Assembly (NCBI GenBank): GCA_020848655.1
Contig: JADLHU010000013.1
Location: 28,324-92,323 of the forward strand
Reading direction: 5' to 3'
DNA: 64,000 nt
Origin: Novosphingobium sp.
Lineage (GTDB): Bacteria; Pseudomonadota; Alphaproteobacteria; Sphingomonadales; Sphingomonadaceae
The position numbers were made by a program, and so were the translations under genes. The notes below the pieces were generated by a model. That model worked only from the letters and a program-made list of their open reading frames with translations, was not told the DNA's origin and did no database searches. Below, one piece after another: positions 52,164-60,204 of the stretch; position 1 is the first letter of the stretch, and the number at the start of each line of letters is the position of its first letter.

Positions 52164-52847
52164 TCAGGTATCGGCCCAGCGGCGCAGCAGGTTGTGGTAG
52201 ACGCCGGTGAGCTGGATGATCGCGCGGTCGTCGTGGCCACGGTCCTGGGCGATGGTCTGGATCGCCATGTCGAGTTCGAACATCGTGCGGCGCGCTTCGG
52301 TGTCGCGGATCATCGACTGGAGCCAGAAGAAGCTCGCCACGCGGCGCCCGCGCGTGACCGGTTCGACGCGGTGCAGGCTGGACGAGGGGTAAAGGATCAT
52401 GTGCCCGGCGGGCAGCTTGACCTGCTGCACGCCGAACTGGTCCTCGATCGTCAGTTCGCCGCCTTCGTAGGCGTTCGGATCTTCCAGGAAGACCGTGGCC
52501 GAAAGGTCGCTGCGCACACGAAAATCCGTGCCCTGGCGAATGCGCACCGCGTTGTCGACATGGATGCCGAAGGCCTCGCCGCCCTCGTAGCTGTTGAACA
52601 GGGGTGGAAAGATCCTGAGCGGCAGCGCGGCGGCGATGAACAGCGGCGTGCGGCCCAGCGCCTCCAGAATCATCGCCCCGGCCTGGCGCGCGGCCTCGCT
52701 GTCCTCGGGCAACTGGCGGTTGCGCTTGGCCAGCGCCGACTGGTAGCCCGAGGTGGCGTTGCCGTCGATCCATTCGGCGGCGTCGATCACCGCGCGCAGG
52801 CGGGCCAGTTCGTCGGCATCGAGCAGGGCGGGGATTTCGATCATCAT
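52164..52847 (-). CDS. piuC: PKHD-type Fe(II)-dependent dioxygenase, PiuC/YbiX family
   Basis: 227 residues. [17 protein letters not shown], the iron ligands H96-x-D98 (GIHVDNA) and H159 (SSLHRVEPV) with R169 for 2-oxoglutarate, and a C-terminal [15 protein letters not shown]. PiuC/YbiX genes accompany TonB-dependent catecholate receptors; their substrate is unknown. It lies downstream of the TonB receptor gene on the same strand, separated by a repeat element whose end supplies its Shine-Dalgarno (GGAGGG). Its stop codon lies within the sequence that repeats the IS end, so the IS insertion left the coding region intact. Confidence 0.92.
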   Translation of the reverse strand: MMIEIPALLDADELARLRAVIDAAEWIDGNATSGYQSALAKRNRQLPEDSEAARQAGAMILEALGRTPLFIAAALPLRIFPPLFNSYEGGEAFGIHVDNAVRIRQGTDFRVRSDLSATVFLEDPNAYEGGELTIEDQFGVQQVKLPAGHMILYPSSSLHRVEPVTRGRRVASFFWLQSMIRDTEARRTMFELDMAIQTIAQDRGHDDRAIIQLTGVYHNLLRRWADT

Positions 52848-52860
52848 GGCCTTGCCCTCC

Positions 52861-52973
52861 TAGAGTGCGTCCGCTCTCGATTGCATCAAAAGCTGCACTC
52901 TAGATCCTTGTTTTTCCGTTATTTCCGAGCCGCCAGATGATTCCATCTGGCTCGAAATCACTCTAAACCCCGC
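52861..52973. repeat. Palindromic intergenic repeat element
   Basis: TAGAGTGC (52861-52868) is inverted at 52895-52902, and a third related CACTCTA ends near 52973. Between them is a second hairpin, CCAGATG-ATTC-CATCTGG, flanked by GAGCC/CTCG. The modular palindromes flanked by TAGAGTG resemble dispersed intergenic repeats known in alphaproteobacteria. It carries the piuC ribosome-binding site at one edge and could fold as mRNA hairpins between the receptor and piuC. Confidence 0.6.
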
Positions 52974-53014
52974 CTTGTCCCGCCGTCCTTGCGCCAGCGC
53001 AAGCGAGCGGCAGG

Positions 53015-55480
53015 TCAGAAGCTGTAGAACACGCTCAGCACCGCCGATCGCCGGTCGCCCGGCGTGGCCCAGCCGCCCGTGATCACGCCGGTGGTGGCGT
53101 TCACGTTGTTGCGGATGCCGGTGTAGTATTTCTCGTCGAACAGGTTCTGCACGTTGAGCTGCGCGGTCAACCCTTCGCGCACTTCGTAGGACACCAGCAG
53201 GCGCTGGGTGACATAGTCGTCCGAATAGAACTGCGTGCGTTGCAGCAGGGTGCGCTGGTGCAGCGCGAACTTGCCCTGGTAGGTCACGCCATAGCCGATC
53301 TCCAGCCCGAAGGGCAGGCGGTAGGACGTGAACAGGCTGCCCGAATGCTTGGGCGTCTGGATCAGGCGATCCCCCGCCTGCGGATCGGGGATCGCGGCGC
53401 TGTTGAGGCACGCCACGGTGCCGGGGATGTCGGGGGTGGCGAGGCAGTTGTCCGAAACGCTTTGCTTCACGCGGCCGTTGAGCCAGGTATAGTTGGCGAA
53501 GACCAGCCAGTTGGGCGTGATATAGCCCGTCGCGCCCAGCGCCACGCCATCGACGCGCGACCGGCCGTCGAGCACTTGCTGGCCCGGCGTGGCCGGATCG
53601 TTCGATGCCACGCGGAAATTGGTGCGTTCGTTGCGGAACAGCGCGGCGGTCAGTTGCATGCGGCCGAGGTCCGCCTTGGCGCCCACTTCATAGCTGCGCG
53701 CGGTTTCGGGCGCGACATCGCAGAAGTTCACGAAATTCGATCCGCTGCCGCTGGTGCAGCCCAGGCGGACCGTTGCCGAAGACGGCGTTTTCGCGTTGGC
53801 GACGGCCACATAGATACTGCTCTTGGCAGTCGGCTTGAATACCGCGCCGGCGCGCCAGGAAAACAGCGTCTCGTTGCTGTGCTGCGTCGCCAGTTCGGTG
53901 GCGGACGGCACGGGGGTGCCCGGCGGGTAGGACGCCAGCGGGATCGGGCGGAAGGTGGCCTTGTTCCTTTCCCAGCGCAGCCCGCCGTTCAGTTCGAACC
54001 GGGGGCCAAGTTCCAGGTTGTCGAAGGCATAGATCGCGCGGTTGGTGGTTTCCGATTTCGAACGCGCGGTCACGGTCAGGTTCAGCGGGCCGGTGTAGAT
54101 CGTGTCCGGGTTGGACAGCGAGATCTGGGGCAACACCACGGCCTGGCCCAGCGTGTTGCGCGCCAGCGAGGCGGTGGTGATCGCATAGTCTTCCCATGTG
54201 AATTGCGCGCCGATCACCAGCGTGTTGTGCAGGCCGCCCTTTTCGCCGCTGTCGATGCGCAAGTCGGTCTGGTTGTAGAGCAGGTCGTTCACCTGATCGC
54301 GCACCAGCCCGCGCGGGCCGCTGGGCTGGAAGAAGCCCGGCGCCACGGTCACGGCCAATTGATTGGTCGAGGTGTGATAGATCCCCGCCGCATCGACGAC
54401 ATTGGAGAGCTTCACCGTGCAGGCCGCGGCCAGGCCGCTTGTCGCATCGCTCAGCACGGGCTGGAGGCCGGTGGCGGACAGGCAGAACGTGCCCTGCGGC
54501 GCGCTGGTCTGGCTGTACTGGCCGACACGCTGCCAGCGCGTGAGGTTGCGGATCGTCACGCGGTCCGACAATTCGTGCCGGAACGTCGCGGTCACGCGGT
54601 CGACGGTGGTTTCCTGCTCGTCGAGGTTGGCGATGCCGAAATAGTCGCTGTCGTCGATCTCGGCCAGCGCGCCCTGGCTGATCTCGTTGCGGAAATAGGG
54701 CACGCCATAGATCGGCGTGTTGTCGTCCTTCTGGTGGACCCAGGCCAGCGTCAGGCTGGTCGGCCCGCCGATGCCGAAGGTGACGGAAGGCGCCACGCCC
54801 CAGCGCTTGTAGCGCTCAACGTCGCGGCCCGGCACGTCGTTCCTGTGGACCATGGCGTTGAGCCGCACCGCGATGAAATCGCTGACGCGCAGGTTGCTGT
54901 CCACCGAGGCGCGGTAATAGTCGTCGGTGCCGATGGCGGCCTGGGCGATGGTCAGGCTGTCGGCCTGCGGGGCCTTGGACACGAGGTTGATCGTGCCGCC
55001 GACCGAGCCGGAACCGCTGTAGACCGAGTTCGCGCCGTTGTAGACTTCGATCTGCTGGAGGTTGAACGGATCGGTGCGGCTGTACTGCGCGCTGTCGCGC
55101 ACGCCATCGACGGTGATGTCGTTGTTGGCGGAATAGCCGCGCAAGTTGATCGAATCGCCATAGCCGCCGCCGCCTTCGCCCGCGCCGAAGGTGATGCCGG
55201 GGATCGCGGTCAGCGCGTCGCGCAGCGTCAACAGGTTCTGCTTGCGCAGCGTCTGGTCGCTGATGACCGTGACGGTCTGCGGCGTATCGAGCAGCGGGGC
55301 AAGCGTCTTGGGCGATTCCAGTTCCAGTTCGGTGCGATGGCCGTTGACCACGATCGAACTGCTTTGGTCCGCAACGGAGGCCGCGCTGTCGGCTTCCGCG
55401 GCAAGCGCCGGGACCGAGGCGAGGAAGCCCACGCAGGACAGCGCCAGGAAGGCCGGTTTCGCGGCCGCCGAACTCGACAT
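53015..55480 (-). CDS. TonB-dependent siderophore receptor (catecholate type)
   Basis: 821 residues. Signal peptide ending VPALA, TonB-box-like SSIVVNGHRTE, then plug blocks TPQTVTVISDQTLRKQNLLTL, GINLRGYSANND-like and RIEVYNG/GSGSVGGTINLVSK, and a 22-strand-type barrel with C-terminal SVFYSF. The TPQTVTVIS and LRDAL(T)xIPGI wording is that of siderophore receptors such as Fiu/PiuA. A Fur-like box at 55516-55534 precedes it and a PiuC gene follows, the usual iron-uptake setting. GGGG(x)GDSINLRGY has an unusually glycine-rich loop. The ATG at 55480 has AAGGGG upstream. Confidence 0.92.
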   Translation of the reverse strand: MSSSAAAKPAFLALSCVGFLASVPALAAEADSAASVADQSSSIVVNGHRTELELESPKTLAPLLDTPQTVTVISDQTLRKQNLLTLRDALTAIPGITFGAGEGGGGYGDSINLRGYSANNDITVDGVRDSAQYSRTDPFNLQQIEVYNGANSVYSGSGSVGGTINLVSKAPQADSLTIAQAAIGTDDYYRASVDSNLRVSDFIAVRLNAMVHRNDVPGRDVERYKRWGVAPSVTFGIGGPTSLTLAWVHQKDDNTPIYGVPYFRNEISQGALAEIDDSDYFGIANLDEQETTVDRVTATFRHELSDRVTIRNLTRWQRVGQYSQTSAPQGTFCLSATGLQPVLSDATSGLAAACTVKLSNVVDAAGIYHTSTNQLAVTVAPGFFQPSGPRGLVRDQVNDLLYNQTDLRIDSGEKGGLHNTLVIGAQFTWEDYAITTASLARNTLGQAVVLPQISLSNPDTIYTGPLNLTVTARSKSETTNRAIYAFDNLELGPRFELNGGLRWERNKATFRPIPLASYPPGTPVPSATELATQHSNETLFSWRAGAVFKPTAKSSIYVAVANAKTPSSATVRLGCTSGSGSNFVNFCDVAPETARSYEVGAKADLGRMQLTAALFRNERTNFRVASNDPATPGQQVLDGRSRVDGVALGATGYITPNWLVFANYTWLNGRVKQSVSDNCLATPDIPGTVACLNSAAIPDPQAGDRLIQTPKHSGSLFTSYRLPFGLEIGYGVTYQGKFALHQRTLLQRTQFYSDDYVTQRLLVSYEVREGLTAQLNVQNLFDEKYYTGIRNNVNATTGVITGGWATPGDRRSAVLSVFYSF

Positions 55481-55515
55481 TGGAACAATACCCCTTCCGA
55501 ATATGTCGTCCGGCT

Positions 55516-55534
55516 ATTGAGAGTAGTTCTCAAT
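55516..55534. promoter_or_regulatory. Fur-box-like palindrome before the siderophore receptor
   Basis: ATTGAGA-GTAGT-TCTCAAT is a perfect 7-base dyad, 36 bases upstream of the receptor start, in an AT-rich stretch. It resembles Fur boxes built on GAGAATnATTCTC. Different in sequence from the site at 47455. Confidence 0.6.
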
Positions 55535-55616
55535 GTCAATGTTCTTGCGAACTGTTAGCAGTTTTGCCCGGCACTGTCGCCGCGCGGCCCCGGGTGCGCC
55601 GGGCCGCGCGCGACGA

Positions 55617-55679
55617 GGGGACGGGGTGGCGTGGATGGGGTGGCGTGGACGGGGCGGGGTGGACGGGGCGGCGGGCGGG
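55617..55679. repeat. G-rich direct repeats upstream of the Crp/Fnr gene
   Basis: Six GGGG runs in 63 bases, with GGGGTGGCGTGGA repeated twice and shorter variants after it. The spacing would permit a G-quadruplex on the plus strand. It lies between the Fur-like site and the Crp/Fnr start, within the transcript leader of that gene. Confidence 0.7.
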
Positions 55680-55749
55680 CCATAGTCTGTCGCCCGAGTC
55701 TGCCGCCGGCCCAGGCCGACGCTTCAAGCAGGCCGGAAACGGGAGCCCC

Positions 55750-56475
55750 ATGGCCACGACCGTCGATCTGCCCCACGCGCTCAGGGGACTCCTGCCCGAT
55801 CCGCTGGGCGCGCAGCTTGCGCCGCGTGCCCGGCTGGTCATGCTGCGTCCCGGCCAGATCGTGATCGGTCATCAGGATCGCACGCGCGACGTTTTCGTGG
55901 TGGTCGAAGGCCGGTTGCGCGTCGAACTGGTCTCGCTCAACGGGCGCGAGGTGATCCTGGCCGAAGTGGGGCCGGGCGAGATCACCGGCGAATTCGCCGC
56001 GCTGGATGACCAGCCGCGCTCGGCCAGCGTCGGCGCGATCACTGCCTGCACGCTGATCGCGATCCCCGGTGATGCGTTCGTGCGCTGCGCGCTGGGCGAT
56101 CCGGGCAGCGCCTGGTGGCTGACCCAGCGGCTCGTGCGCCAGATCCGCCTGCTGAACGAGCGCAATTTCGAACTGAATGCGTTGGCGGTGCGCAATCGCT
56201 TGCATTGCGAACTGCTGCGCCTGTGCATCGACGCCGGCATCGCCGACAACGGCGCGGTGATCGCCCCCGCGCCGACGCATGCCCATCTCGCCAGCCGCAT
56301 CGGCACGCACCGCGAAGCGGTCACGCGCGAGATGCAGTATCTTCAAAAGCAGGGCATCGTGCGCCAGCAGGGCCGCGCGATGACGATCGCCGACGTGGCC
56401 CGGCTGGCCGAGATCGTGCGCGCCGCGTCGGGCGATGTCGGCGTGGTGCAGCGCGCCGGGCTAGGCCCGAGTTAG
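55750..56475 (+). CDS. Crp/Fnr-family transcriptional regulator 1
   Basis: 241 residues. An N-terminal cyclic-nucleotide-binding-like barrel (QIVIGHQDRTRDVFVVVEGRLRVELVS, GEITGEFAALDDQPRSASV), a dimerisation helix and a winged HTH (HAHLASRIGTHREAVTREMQYLQ). It has no N-terminal cysteine cluster, so it is not an oxygen-sensing Fnr; the ligand is unknown. ATG 55750 follows GGGAG by a few bases. Divergent from the siderophore receptor, it might influence that gene. Confidence 0.9.
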   Translation: MATTVDLPHALRGLLPDPLGAQLAPRARLVMLRPGQIVIGHQDRTRDVFVVVEGRLRVELVSLNGREVILAEVGPGEITGEFAALDDQPRSASVGAITACTLIAIPGDAFVRCALGDPGSAWWLTQRLVRQIRLLNERNFELNALAVRNRLHCELLRLCIDAGIADNGAVIAPAPTHAHLASRIGTHREAVTREMQYLQKQGIVRQQGRAMTIADVARLAEIVRAASGDVGVVQRAGLGPS

Positions 56476-56539
56476 GGCCGACTCACATTCAGCCCTGGCC
56501 CGAGGCGCCGGCGCGCGTGCCCGGTCAGACCCCGACCGA

Positions 56540-57004
56540 TCAGACGACGCCGACCGCGTGCTGGCCCAGTTCGCTGGAGCGCAGATCCTGCCCGGTCAGC
56601 AGCTTGAACCGGCCGATGATGCCGGGGTCAACCGTCCACACTTCGGAATTGGCGATCTCGAAGCGCAGCATGATAAGGTCGGGATCGGTCCGGCCCTTGG
56701 GGAACCAGGCCTCCACCGCCTTCGACCAGTGCCGATCGATCGTCGCCTGGTCGGTTTCCTCGACCAGCGTGCCCGCCAGGCAGGCGAACACATCGTGGCC
56801 CTTGCCGGAAAACTGCGCCATGGCCGCGCCGCCCGTGGCGATCCGGTTGCCGCGCGCGGTGTAGAACCAGATCGTGTGGTGCGCGTCGGGATCGAGCTGC
56901 GCGGTCATCGGTTCGGCATGGCCGCCGGCACCGTCCAGCCGGATCATGACGACCGGGCTTTTCCCGAAAGCGTGCCAGAATTCCTCGCGGATTTTCTTGT
57001 CCAT
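56540..57004 (-). CDS. Pyridoxamine 5'-phosphate oxidase-like general stress protein
   Basis: 154 residues. The split-barrel FMN-binding pattern of the PNPOx-like stress proteins is recognisable: IREEFWHAFGKSPVVMIRL, TIWFYTARGNRIATGG, CLAGTLVEETDQATIDRHWSKAVEAWFPKGRTDPDLIMLRFE. The function in most bacteria is unknown, sometimes linked to stress. The start is followed upstream by GGAGCAGGAC as ribosome-binding site. It lies between the Crp/Fnr gene and a hemerythrin gene that is transcribed in the same direction, a small stress-gene group. Confidence 0.85.
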   Translation of the reverse strand: MDKKIREEFWHAFGKSPVVMIRLDGAGGHAEPMTAQLDPDAHHTIWFYTARGNRIATGGAAMAQFSGKGHDVFACLAGTLVEETDQATIDRHWSKAVEAWFPKGRTDPDLIMLRFEIANSEVWTVDPGIIGRFKLLTGQDLRSSELGQHAVGVV

Positions 57005-57043
57005 GTCCTGCTCCTGTTTCAGGGGTCTTTGGGGAAGGGGCCC

Positions 57044-57526
57044 CTATTCCCTTGCGTCGCCTGGCATTTCAGCTTCGGCGCGATCGAGTTCGTCGGGCTT
57101 GCGGCGGCGGAACAGCGAACCCAGCGCGGCTTCGGTCTTGTTGTCGAAGGCTTCGGCGGCGGATGGGAACATCTCCTCCTCTTCCTCGTCGATGTGGTGG
57201 AGATAGCGTTCGCGCAGGCTCTTGAACCGGGTCAGCCAGCCGCCGGTGGCCATGTCGGCCTCGACCAGTTCGCCCAGCATGTCGTCGACTTCCTTGTGCT
57301 CGCTCACCGAATGGCGCGCTTCGTCGCGCAAGTCGGGATCGGCCAGCATCGTGGCGTAAAGCGATTCCTCTTCCGCCGCGGCATGCGCCTGCAATTCCTT
57401 GCGCAGCGTTTCGAACAGGGTGCGGCGTTCCTCGCTGTCGCCGGTGGTCTCGGCGATCTGTTCCAGCAGCGTGCGCTGGCGATCGTGGTCTTTCTTCAGA
57501 ACGTCGAATATGCGGGCTTCGGCCAT
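57044..57526 (-). CDS. Hemerythrin HHE-domain protein
   Basis: 160 residues. Iron-ligand candidates occur as LKKDHDRQ, LQAHAAAEEESLY, SEHKEVDDML and YLHHIDEEEEEMFP, the four-helix HHE pattern binding a diiron centre. Such proteins sense or store oxygen, NO or iron. The start ATG at 57526 has the strong Shine-Dalgarno AAGGAGG. A GGAAAC-N17-GTT element about 30 bases upstream resembles an EcfG (general stress) promoter. A very acidic run and a basic RRRKPDE near the end are present. Confidence 0.88.
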   Translation of the reverse strand: MAEARIFDVLKKDHDRQRTLLEQIAETTGDSEERRTLFETLRKELQAHAAAEEESLYATMLADPDLRDEARHSVSEHKEVDDMLGELVEADMATGGWLTRFKSLRERYLHHIDEEEEEMFPSAAEAFDNKTEAALGSLFRRRKPDELDRAEAEMPGDARE

Positions 57527-57555
57527 AGGGGAGCCTCCTTGCTTGCAGGAGGGAC

Positions 57556-57581
57556 AACCGGCGAAGGCGGCGCTTGTTTCC
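57556..57581 (-). promoter_or_regulatory. Possible EcfG-type promoter of the hemerythrin gene
   Basis: On the minus strand, GGAAAC (57581-57576) is followed after 17 bases by GTT (57558-57556). It differs by one extra A from the GGAAC element, so this is a weak call; the stress-type product supports it. Confidence 0.3.
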
Positions 57582-57641
57582 GGCGGCGGCGATTTTTCGC
57601 AAACGCGCGGCAGGCTGTGGGCGAACCGCGCCCAGCCGCGC

Positions 57642-58028
57642 TCAGGCGTTGGCGAGGCCGGCGATGGCGGCGGCGATGTCGTCCTCGGTATAGGGCTTGC
57701 GCACGACCGGGACGGCCCCGAACACATCCGAAAATCCGGGAAAGTCATCGTATCCGCTGGCAAAGATGAACGGCGTGCCCAGCGACAGAAGGCGCAGCGC
57801 TACCGCTTCGCAGGTCTCTTCGCCCAGATCGATGTCGAGCAGCGCGAAGGCCACCGGGGCGCTGTCGAGAATGTCGAGCGAGGCGCGCACGGTGGCGGCG
57901 ACATGGCAGCGCGGGCTGCCCAGGCCCAGCAGGATTTCCTCGGCCTCCATGGCGATGATCAGGTTGTCTTCGACGACCAGCGCCTCGCCTTGCAGCTTGA
58001 TTTCCGATCGTGGGGATAGTTCGCACAT
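57642..58028 (-). CDS. Single-domain response regulator
   Basis: 128 residues forming one receiver domain: EALVVEDNLIIAMEAEEIL (acidic pocket), phospho-acceptor in ALLDIDLGEE, IFASGYDD and the conserved lysine in VVRKPYTEDD. No output domain, so it works by protein contacts, like CheY or SdrG-type proteins in the sphingomonad stress response. Chosen ATG 58028 has GGAAAGCGAA upstream; the frame is open further upstream. It is divergent from the Crp/Fnr gene at 58254. Confidence 0.88.
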   Translation of the reverse strand: MCELSPRSEIKLQGEALVVEDNLIIAMEAEEILLGLGSPRCHVAATVRASLDILDSAPVAFALLDIDLGEETCEAVALRLLSLGTPFIFASGYDDFPGFSDVFGAVPVVRKPYTEDDIAAAIAGLANA

Positions 58029-58190
58029 TGCATTTCGCTTTCCGCCGTGGTTGCGCGCAGTACGTGCTGGCGGCCTTGGTGCCGCCGGCAATCTGCGTGC
58101 ATGCCCCGACCAGCGGTGCATCCGATGTGTTCACCATATCACACGGGGCGGCGGCGTCTGTTCACTTTTGGACACAACACGCCATGGCGT

Positions 58191-58215
58191 GGAACTTTCG
58201 CCGCGTGTGGGTGTT
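58191..58215 (+). promoter_or_regulatory. EcfG-type (general stress sigma) promoter candidate
   Basis: GGAAC (58191-58195) and GTT (58213-58215) with 17 bases between match the alphaproteobacterial EcfG consensus GGAAC-N16-17-GTT. The GTT lies 38 bases before the Crp/Fnr gene start. Good position and perfect core, found by eye. Confidence 0.55.
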
Positions 58216-58253
58216 GCCCTGCCGGATAGTGTCGACAGGCGGGGTTTTCGCGC

Positions 58254-58961
58254 ATGATGGATGGCAGCAATTTGCTCGCCGCGCTTCGGCCCCAGGACCA
58301 GGCGCTGATCGAGCCGTATCTGATGGAATGCCGGCTGCCCTCGGGGCATGTCCTGTACGAGCCGGGCACGGTCGTGCGCAACGCCTATTTCCCGCGCGAC
58401 GGGGCAATGGCGGTGTTCCTTGTCGCGCTGGAAAACGGCGAGGCGGTGGAGACCACCATGGTCGGCCGCGAAGGGGCGCTGGGCGGCATCGTCAGCCAGG
58501 GGCAGATTCCGGCCTACGCCTCGTCCAGCGTGATGCACGGCGGCAGCTTCTATCGCATCGCCTCGACCGATCTGGAACGCGTCAAGGACCAGTCGATCCA
58601 GATCCGCCACTTGTTCGCGCGCTATGCCGATTGCATGGTCGCGCAGATTTTCCAGTCGGTGGCCTGCAACGCCACGCATTCCATCGAACAGCGCGCCGCC
58701 AAGTGGCTCTGCGCGGCGGTGGATCGCACGGGCGAACAATCCATCGTGATGACCCAGGAACAGCTCGCCTCGATGATGGGCATCGGGCGCAGCTATGCCA
58801 GCCGGGTGATCCAGCGGCTCAAGCGCGAAGGCCTGCTGCGAACCCGGCGCGGCGGACTGGAGGTGCTGGACGAGGACGGACTGCACGCGCGCGCCTGTTC
58901 GTGCAACGACCTGGTGAAGCGCCACTACGATCAGGTTCTGGCCGGGGTCTACCCCGACTGA
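58254..58961 (+). CDS. Crp/Fnr-family transcriptional regulator 2
   Basis: 235 residues. Cyclic-nucleotide-binding-like barrel with LPSGHVLYEPGTVVRNAYFP and TTMVGREGALGGI, then an HTH (TQEQLASMMGIGRSYASRVIQRLKREG). It resembles the FixK-like/light- or stress-linked Crp proteins common in sphingomonads, without iron-sulfur cysteines at the N-terminus; a short ACSCND pair near the C-terminus is odd. Preceded by an EcfG-like promoter, so it probably belongs to the general stress response. Confidence 0.9.
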   Translation: MMDGSNLLAALRPQDQALIEPYLMECRLPSGHVLYEPGTVVRNAYFPRDGAMAVFLVALENGEAVETTMVGREGALGGIVSQGQIPAYASSSVMHGGSFYRIASTDLERVKDQSIQIRHLFARYADCMVAQIFQSVACNATHSIEQRAAKWLCAAVDRTGEQSIVMTQEQLASMMGIGRSYASRVIQRLKREGLLRTRRGGLEVLDEDGLHARACSCNDLVKRHYDQVLAGVYPD

Positions 58962-58962
58962 G

Positions 58963-60204
58963 CTATGGGTATGGTTGCCCTGTGGTCTGGTTGTACGGCG
59001 AAGGACTGGCGCTGGCGGACGGTGATCCAGAGGGCTGACCAGACGGCTGGCCCGACGGCGTTCCAGACGGCTCGGACGTCGGCTGTTCCGCAGGCAGGTA
59101 GAGCCGGTTGGAAGGGTTGCCCGTGGGCGAACCCTGGCCGTTTGGCGCTGCGCCGGTGGTGGCGGGCACGCTTGATTGCGGGCTCGTTGGCGAAGTCGAC
59201 GGGGCCTGCCGTTCGGGCCGTGGCTCGCGCGGCGGGCGGCCCTGCGGCGTGCCGAAGCCGCCGTTGCCGGGAAGGCCCGGCACCGTATAGCCGGGGCCTG
59301 GGCCGCGCGTGCGGGGACCGTTGCCTTCAAAGCCACCCCCCGGGAAGTCACCGGGCGGCGGGCCACGGTAATAGGGCGGCGGCGGGCCGTTGTCGTATGG
59401 TCCCGCCGGCGGATAGAAATCGCGCTGCGGCACGGCCAGCAGCGGTTCCTGGCGCGGCAGGATCATTTCGTTGAGCCGGGCCAGCCCCGCAAGCGAGATC
59501 GTGAACGGCCCGATCGGCGGCGCGCCGGGGCGCGGCACGTAGGCGGCCTGGAGCGGAGCGTCGAGATCGACCGTCCGTCCGGCGGCGCTGACCGAGACGG
59601 CGCCGATCGTGGCGGTGCCCTGCCGCCGCGCGCCGGGGCCGCGCAGCACGACCAGCGTGGCGGTGGCCGGATCGGCCTCGACGCCCTGGCCGATACCGCG
59701 TTCGCCGCGCGCGATCTCCACCGCCAGCGGGCCGACCACGCCATCGAGGATGGTGCCGCGAATGCCGATCGTCGCCACCGGCGTGCCGATGGCCGAACCG
59801 CGCGATCCGCTGCGCCCCGACATGAAGCGGAACGCCCCCTTGGCGACCGAGGCCGTCATCGAGCCACCCGCCGGATCAGAGACGAAGCGATCGATCGACA
59901 GGCGCGCGTCGGCGCCGACGGTAAACACCGAACGGTCGAGCAGTTGCAGTTGCAGGCGGCTGGCGCGTCCGGTCTGCACCTGATCGCCCAGCGCCACGCG
60001 CTGGCGCAGCGCGGCGGCGCGCGGCTGCGCGGCCCCGCTGGCGCGGATGCGCACGTCGTTGACGATGGCGGCGGCGATGCCGACGATCTGCGGCCCGGCC
60101 ACGGCCAGCGCGCCGCCGGGAAGCGCGGTCAGCACCAGCGGTGCGGCGCCCAGCATCAGGGCACCGGCCAGCAGCGCGGCGCGCGGGCGGGAAACGGCAG
60201 TCAT
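58963..60204 (-). CDS. FecR-domain protein with long proline/glycine/serine-rich tail
   Basis: 413 residues. Signal peptide (LLAGALMLGAAPLVLTALPGGALA), then a FecR domain (RVALGDQVQTGRASRLQLQLLDRSVFTVGADARLSID, PVATIGIRGT) up to about residue 230. The remaining 150 residues are low-complexity, with PPPPYYRGPPPGDFPGG and PSGQPSG repeats. FecR of iron systems is a membrane anti-sigma factor, but here no sigma gene is adjacent and no membrane helix follows; secreted FecR proteins instead form part of surface structures. ATG 60204 has AAGGGAGCC. Its start overlaps the small upstream gene by four bases. Confidence 0.86.
   Translation of the reverse strand: MTAVSRPRAALLAGALMLGAAPLVLTALPGGALAVAGPQIVGIAAAIVNDVRIRASGAAQPRAAALRQRVALGDQVQTGRASRLQLQLLDRSVFTVGADARLSIDRFVSDPAGGSMTASVAKGAFRFMSGRSGSRGSAIGTPVATIGIRGTILDGVVGPLAVEIARGERGIGQGVEADPATATLVVLRGPGARRQGTATIGAVSVSAAGRTVDLDAPLQAAYVPRPGAPPIGPFTISLAGLARLNEMILPRQEPLLAVPQRDFYPPAGPYDNGPPPPYYRGPPPGDFPGGGFEGNGPRTRGPGPGYTVPGLPGNGGFGTPQGRPPREPRPERQAPSTSPTSPQSSVPATTGAAPNGQGSPTGNPSNRLYLPAEQPTSEPSGTPSGQPSGQPSGSPSASASPSPYNQTTGQPYP

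Larger units (their letters stand above)
50716..52168. mobile_element. IS701-family insertion sequence with terminal inverted repeats
   Basis: The sequence from 50716 to 50744 is repeated inverted at 52140-52168 (29 bases, perfect). If the direct repeat CTAG (50723-50726 and 52158-52161) is the target duplication, the element proper is 50727-52157 (1431 bp) with 18-base ends CACTACTTTGGCAGAAGT, and the outer seven bases belong to a palindromic target, CCTGACC-CTAG-GGTCAGG. CTAG fits the YTAR target I recall for IS701. It sits between the convergent apbE and piuC genes and disrupts neither reading frame. Confidence 0.85.

Noticed and set aside
53240..55558. 772-codon frame opposite the siderophore receptor
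   Set aside because: Composition is typical of an antisense shadow and no family motif is present; the receptor on the minus strand is complete.
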